NCBI GenBank assembly: GCA_963808725.1
Contig: CAWEGO010000001.1
Location: forward strand, 124,001 to 188,000
From: JAHFUA01 sp963808725
GTDB lineage: Bacteria; Acidobacteriota; Terriglobia; Terriglobales; Acidobacteriaceae
Direction: 5' to 3'
DNA: 64,000 nucleotides
Part shown: positions 60,300-64,000 of the stretch, piece by piece
How positions within the stretch are numbered: the first letter of the stretch is position 1
How the letters are laid out: each line of letters opens with the position of its first letter
Translations under genes and position numbers: made by a program
Notes under the pieces: model-generated
Database searches by the model: none
What the model saw: the letters and a program-made list of their open reading frames with translations, nothing else
What the model was told of the DNA's origin: nothing

Positions 60300-61433
60300 T
60301 CACGACAGCGAGATCAGCGGCGAGCGGGCCCGGAAGCGAGGCAGAAACGGCCGCGAGGTGATCTGGCCTCCAAAGCTCGCGTCCCAGCGGCCGGGAATTT
60401 GCTGGTGGCACTTCGGACAGGCTCCGTCGGGCGTGAGATGGTAGCCCCGGATGAAGTAACCGAAGCGCTCCACCAGCAGCGTCTTGCAGTTCGGGCAGTA
60501 CGTGTTTTCGAGGTCTCCCACCTGGCCCGGCAGGTTCCCCGCATAAACAAAACGCAGGCCGGCGCCGCGGCCGATGGCAGCGGCGCGCAGCAGGGTCTCC
60601 GGCGGCGTGTCTTCGGGGTCCGTCATCTTGTAGTCCTGGTGGAAGGCGGTGACGTGCCAGGGAATCTCGGGTGAGACGCCGGCCAGGAACTCCGCCATCC
60701 GCTTCAGCTCATCATCGGAATCATTGAAGCCGGGGATGAGCAGGGTCACGATCTCCACCCAGAATCCCATCTCGTGCAGGCGGCGAATGGTCCGAGGATG
60801 GGCTCGATGCGGCCGCCGAGCTGGCGATAGTGGCGGTCGTCGAAGCTCTTCAGGTCCACCTTGTAGAGATCCGACCCAGGGGCGCAGGAATTCCAGCACC
60901 TGCGGGGTGCCGTTGCCGTTGGAGACGAAACCGGTCTCCAGGCCCGCCGCTTTGGCCTCCTGGAAGATGGCCACCGCCCACTCGCTGGTGATCAGCGGCT
61001 CGTTGTAGGTGCTCACCACCACCTTGGCGCCCAGCTCGCGGGCTTCGTGCACCAGCGCTTCCGGCTCGACCGGGAGCGGTGGCGAAACCGCCTCGGGATC
61101 GCGTAGTGCCTGCGACGTTACCCAGTTCTGGCAGTAGGAGCAGTGCAGGTCGCAGCCCAGCATGCCGAAGCTATAGGCCAGACCGCCGGGATGGGCGTGG
61201 AAGAAAGGCTTCTTCTCGATGGGATCGCACTGCACCCCGCCCACGTATCCCCAAGGCACGTAGAGCGTCCCGCCCTGGTTGTAGCGGACCTTGCACACGC
61301 CGGGCTGGCCGTCGGCGATCGGGCACTCGTGTCCGCAGGAGTAGCAGCGCACGCGGTTGCGGTCGAGCTTTTCGTAAAGCTCAGGCGCCGCCTCGCGGAC
61401 TTTCTGATCGAGGATTTGTTTCAGCGTAGCCAT
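60300..61433 (-). CDS. amrS: AmmeMemoRadiSam-type radical SAM protein (AmrS-like)
   Basis: This 377-residue protein has the cluster motif GCDLHCSYCQNW (CxxxCxxC), an N-terminal Cys-rich region (CYSCGHECPIADGQPGVCKV) and a C-terminal CPNCKTLLVERFGYFI and CPKCHQQ zinc-like knuckles. It resembles AmrS, linked to the AMMECR1/Memo system. Near 60790-60870 the frame reads WVGSLQGGPEELRRPPLS. Shifting by one base gives DLYKVDLKSFDDRHYRQLGG, the normal family sequence, and a second shift restores the frame. Two compensating indels are therefore present, more likely errors than biology. No amrA or amrB gene is adjacent in the window. Confidence 0.8.
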   Translation of the reverse strand: MATLKQILDQKVREAAPELYEKLDRNRVRCYSCGHECPIADGQPGVCKVRYNQGGTLYVPWGYVGGVQCDPIEKKPFFHAHPGGLAYSFGMLGCDLHCSYCQNWVTSQALRDPEAVSPPLPVEPEALVHEARELGAKVVVSTYNEPLITSEWAVAIFQEAKAAGLETGFVSNGNGTPQVLEFLRPWVGSLQGGPEELRRPPLSPARRPHRAHPRTIRRLHEMGFWVEIVTLLIPGFNDSDDELKRMAEFLAGVSPEIPWHVTAFHQDYKMTDPEDTPPETLLRAAAIGRGAGLRFVYAGNLPGQVGDLENTYCPNCKTLLVERFGYFIRGYHLTPDGACPKCHQQIPGRWDASFGGQITSRPFLPRFRARSPLISLS

Positions 61434-61609
61434 AAAAGAGGGCTCCCGCCGTCCTGTATAAGAAAATCTTACTCCTATTACGTCGAGTGTAGCGCCGGTT
61501 GGTAGTGGGTCAGTTTCCGGGTGAACCTGTTTACAGGTCGTTGGGGATTACTTGTGAGATGGCGATTTATCACCAATTACACATGCGAAAACTGGCAGGA
61601 CGTGTGTTA

Positions 61610-62560
61610 TCAGCGCGATGCGGAAGGCAACGGTTCCAGTTGGATGTCGAATAGTTTCCGCTCACCAGCCGCCAATCTCAGGACCGGGCGCGACGCGCGA
61701 GAGGCATCCGTGTACACCCAGCCCTTGTAGCCTTTAGCCATCGCGAGCACCAGAACGTCACAGTTCGGCGGAACAGGTACGTGAAATTCTCCATTAACCA
61801 GTGTCGAACCTGAGCCACTGCCGCCACCATCAATAGCGATGTACTCTAGTTGGCCCTGAATAGGCTTGCCTGTGAGTTTGTCCGTCAACGAACCAACGAG
61901 GAGGCCGCCATGCGAACGAAGCAGGATGGTCACGTTCGGCCACGGCTGGTCTGCGCTGACCGTGACGACTTCCGGCCAAGATTCGGAGTATCCATCTGCG
62001 TTGAGTGCAAACACCTGATACGTTCCCCATTTCAAGTGCTCGATGGTGAACCGCCCTTCATCGTCCACAGAGCCGCACGTGGTGTTGCCGGGGCGCACGG
62101 ACGCGCACGGGGTTGCTCTTTTGGCGGGTTGACCGTCCTCGGTTAACACGAAACCCGTGATTCCACCGTCTATTGCGGAGGGAGCGTCAACCTGCGCCCA
62201 GCCAGAGGGATGCGGGAACTCGATTTCAACGTCCGTGGCCACTGTCATCGGAGCGTCATTCTCGGCGAACGGCTTGTACTTCCACTTCTTTACTGCCTCA
62301 ACCGCAGACGCCACGAGTATCGGATGGCCGGAGATTACCTCGACCGATGAAACGTCACCCGAAGGCGAGATGACGATATGGAGTTTCACCTTACCGCCAA
62401 TCCTCGCTGCTTTTGCAAGAGCGGGCACGGTGGGTTCGACGCGTTGTGTGATATGAGCGTCAGCCTCTGCGGGGGATATGGCCTTCTGGGGAGCTGCTTC
62501 GGCCAAGGCCGCCGCTGCCAGGAGCGACGTCAGAATCAGCGATGATAGGCTGCGAATCAT
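61610..62560 (-). CDS. Exported TonB-C-terminal-domain protein with carboxypeptidase-regulatory-like repeats
   Basis: This 316-residue protein has a signal peptide (SSLILTSLLAAAALAEA). Next is a TonB-CTD-like module (KVKLHIVISPSGDVSSVEVI, then SAVEAVKKWKYKPF), but no TonB transmembrane and Pro-rich parts. After it comes a beta-sandwich of the carboxypeptidase-regulatory type (GFVLTEDGQPAKRATPCASV, GRFTIEHLKWGTYQVFALNA and GSLTDKLTGKPIQG). The ATG at 62560 gives the signal peptide; a longer open frame upstream does not. It is probably a secreted or periplasmic protein of unknown function. Confidence 0.75.
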   Translation of the reverse strand: MIRSLSSLILTSLLAAAALAEAAPQKAISPAEADAHITQRVEPTVPALAKAARIGGKVKLHIVISPSGDVSSVEVISGHPILVASAVEAVKKWKYKPFAENDAPMTVATDVEIEFPHPSGWAQVDAPSAIDGGITGFVLTEDGQPAKRATPCASVRPGNTTCGSVDDEGRFTIEHLKWGTYQVFALNADGYSESWPEVVTVSADQPWPNVTILLRSHGGLLVGSLTDKLTGKPIQGQLEYIAIDGGGSGSGSTLVNGEFHVPVPPNCDVLVLAMAKGYKGWVYTDASRASRPVLRLAAGERKLFDIQLEPLPSASR

Positions 62561-62762
62561 TGTCGGATAGTAGCAGACAGACTTGCCGGGAAATAAGTCT
62601 TTACACCCGCGTAGACTCGGTTTCCGTTGGCTGGCGATAACAGGCGTTATCACAACTAATCGTGGGGAGACCCGCACGATGAAGCTGCCCTGGCGATTGC
62701 TTGTCAAAAGCCAGAGGCCGGTTCTATACGGCGCTGGTCGAGTAGAATTCCTACCGGACCAC

Positions 62763-64000
62763 ATGCGGCAGGCCATCCAATCGGCGCTTTCCGGGATCGA
62801 GCGCGGGGCGTGGATACGCTTCTTCGTCGCTCTCGCCGGGCTGGGGCTCGCTTTTGTCGCGGCGCTGTTCTCTACGGTTACGCGGCAATCCGGAAACATA
62901 GTCGCCACCGCCGTGCTGGCCTCGCTGGCGCTGGTTTTGGCGGGTGTTGTGGCGGTGACCACGGTGCCGTACCTGGCGCGGCGAGTGGCGATTGCCCGGG
63001 TGCGCGATGCTCTGGACTATGACGTCACCCGCGAAGGCCTGTTCTATTCCGTCTTCGTGCTGCTCATCGGAGTGGCGGCGCTCAACACCGGCAACAATCT
63101 GTTGTTCATCGTGGTTTCGGCGATGCTGGCCGCCATTGTGGTTTCAGGTGTCGCCTCGGCGAGCGTGCTGCGCGGGCTGGAGTTGGACGTTTCCGTTCCG
63201 GCGCACGTGTTTGCGGGCTCGACCTCCCTCGCTCGCCTGACGTTGCACAATCGCCGCCGGCGCGCGCCGTCGTTTTCCGTCAGCATAGTTCCACCGCGAC
63301 CGAAGCCGGCGAGCAGGCGCTGGTCGTTGGAGCGCTCGAGCGTCAGCCTTCCGCTTAACGCCGAACCCGGCCAGGAATGGATACGCATGCCCGACCTGCA
63401 GTTGCGGGCCCGGCGCGAGATCGTTTCGGCGCCGGCAATCTTCAGTACTCCCGTGTACTTCCCGTACATTGCCTCCCGGAGCGCCGTCACCGCCGACGTG
63501 GAACTGCGTTTCGATCGCCGCGGCCGCTATCAGCAGGAGAGTTTCGGCATCGCCACACGCTTCCCGTTCTCTTTCCTGGTCAAGACGCGGCGGATCGCGC
63601 TGGCTCGCGAGGTCATCGTGTACCCCTCGGTCGAGCCGCCCGACGAGATGTTCGAGATTCTGCCCATGATCACCGGGGAGTTCGAAACTTTCGTGCGCGG
63701 ACGCGGGCACGACCTCCACAGCATCCGCGAGCACCTGCCGGGAGACTCGGCGCGCCACGTGGACTGGAAGGCGACGGCCAAATCCATGTCGCTGAAGGTG
63801 CGCGAGTTCACCCGCGAGGACGAGCGCAAGCTGCGCATCGTCTTCGACAATCCTGCGCCCGGCGTGGTGCCGCATGCGGCGTACGAGCAGGCGGTCGAAC
63901 TGGCCGCTTCTCTGGGCTGGCACTTCGCCGACGAGCCCACGGAACTCTCCTTCGCGGCGCCGGGCTATGGCGGATCCGACGATATGTACGAATTCCTGCG
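62763..64000 (+). CDS. DUF58 protein, C-terminus outside the window
   Basis: At least 412 codons remain open to the window edge. Two pairs of hydrophobic helices (about residues 16-65 and 90-130) are followed by a cytoplasmic DUF58/von Willebrand-like part: SFGIATRFPFSFLVKTRR, AREVIVYPSVEPP and GHDLHSIREHLPGDSARHVD leading to WKATAKSMSLKVREFTRED. DUF58 proteins usually pair with a MoxR ATPase. The start is either ATG 62763 or an in-frame ATG 62679, which has GGGGAG 10 bp upstream and adds 28 residues. The MoxR gene, if present, lies elsewhere or beyond the edge. Confidence 0.88.
   Translation, partial: MRQAIQSALSGIERGAWIRFFVALAGLGLAFVAALFSTVTRQSGNIVATAVLASLALVLAGVVAVTTVPYLARRVAIARVRDALDYDVTREGLFYSVFVLLIGVAALNTGNNLLFIVVSAMLAAIVVSGVASASVLRGLELDVSVPAHVFAGSTSLARLTLHNRRRRAPSFSVSIVPPRPKPASRRWSLERSSVSLPLNAEPGQEWIRMPDLQLRARREIVSAPAIFSTPVYFPYIASRSAVTADVELRFDRRGRYQQESFGIATRFPFSFLVKTRRIALAREVIVYPSVEPPDEMFEILPMITGEFETFVRGRGHDLHSIREHLPGDSARHVDWKATAKSMSLKVREFTREDERKLRIVFDNPAPGVVPHAAYEQAVELAASLGWHFADEPTELSFAAPGYGGSDDMYEFL

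Overview
The window is one high-GC bacterial chromosome segment. Its gene content points to a soil member of the Acidobacteriota, but this is an inference from gene style and not a placement by a marker gene. The clues are a large PDZ/7TM/GAF/PAS histidine kinase with an NtrC partner, an MlaF/MlaE pair, a RAYT with its REPs, a small basic RGRP-type protein, a GH57/DUF3536 enzyme, and dispersed intergenic inverted repeats.

0-9 kb: the end of an ABC exporter (ATPase plus the first codons of its partner) lies left of a nucleoside-salvage set on the + strand: cdd, hpt, deoC, pyrimidine-nucleoside phosphorylase and punA. A 33-codon C-terminal scrap of a NupC-like nucleoside transporter survives between the two phosphorylases. 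A secreted S1/P1-type nuclease precedes the set, so the cluster could release, import and break down nucleic acids. A LysM protein and a membrane protein with a kinase-like H-box but no ATPase domain are interspersed. 9.2-9.55 kb is a non-coding block full of perfect hairpins with a minus-strand terminator.

9.5-18 kb: M64 peptidase, a RAYT flanked by perfectly inverted REPs, a GH57 enzyme, a secreted papain-like/Lnb-like protein, a deletion-fused molybdenum-hydroxylase pseudogene, and bacterioferritin. tRNA-Ser(GGA) lies at 18.02 kb.

18-25.4 kb is a decayed island next to the tRNA. It holds a tyrosine integrase with an in-frame stop that is split by a complete IS21 element, a duplicated integrase 3' end bracketing a zinc-motif cargo gene, an AAA ATPase (frameshifted) coupled to a PIN-domain gene, and an in-frame fusion of that PIN gene to a beta-helix fragment that is cut by an IS3 remnant.

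25.4-35.9 kb (minus strand): a conserved-TM-helix membrane protein, a GT-A glycosyltransferase and the GlgE-pathway genes (treS-mak fusion, glgB, glgE). treS-mak and glgB carry many single-base frameshifts although their catalytic motifs are intact. This suggests indel errors in the sequence or very recent decay. Debris of a P-loop ATPase and a helical protein follows.

35.9-45.8 kb (minus strand): a coherent organic-acid module with a DASS transporter, a Tat-exported molybdenum hydroxylase (FeS, Mo and FAD subunits), a b-type cytochrome, a small helical protein, a LarA-family racemase and a tartrate/D-malate-type dehydrogenase.

46-64 kb: small secreted and redox proteins, CstA, a DUF355 kinase, MlaF/MlaE, a cupin, a nitrilase-family amidase, the NtrC regulator and its histidine kinase, DedA, an AmrS-like radical SAM protein, a TonB-domain secreted protein, and a DUF58 protein running off the end. 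Single-base frameshifts recur at several places (16.9, 17.1, 23.4, 27.4-32.8, 39.0, 47.6 and 60.8 kb), so any single frameshift here should be read with caution.
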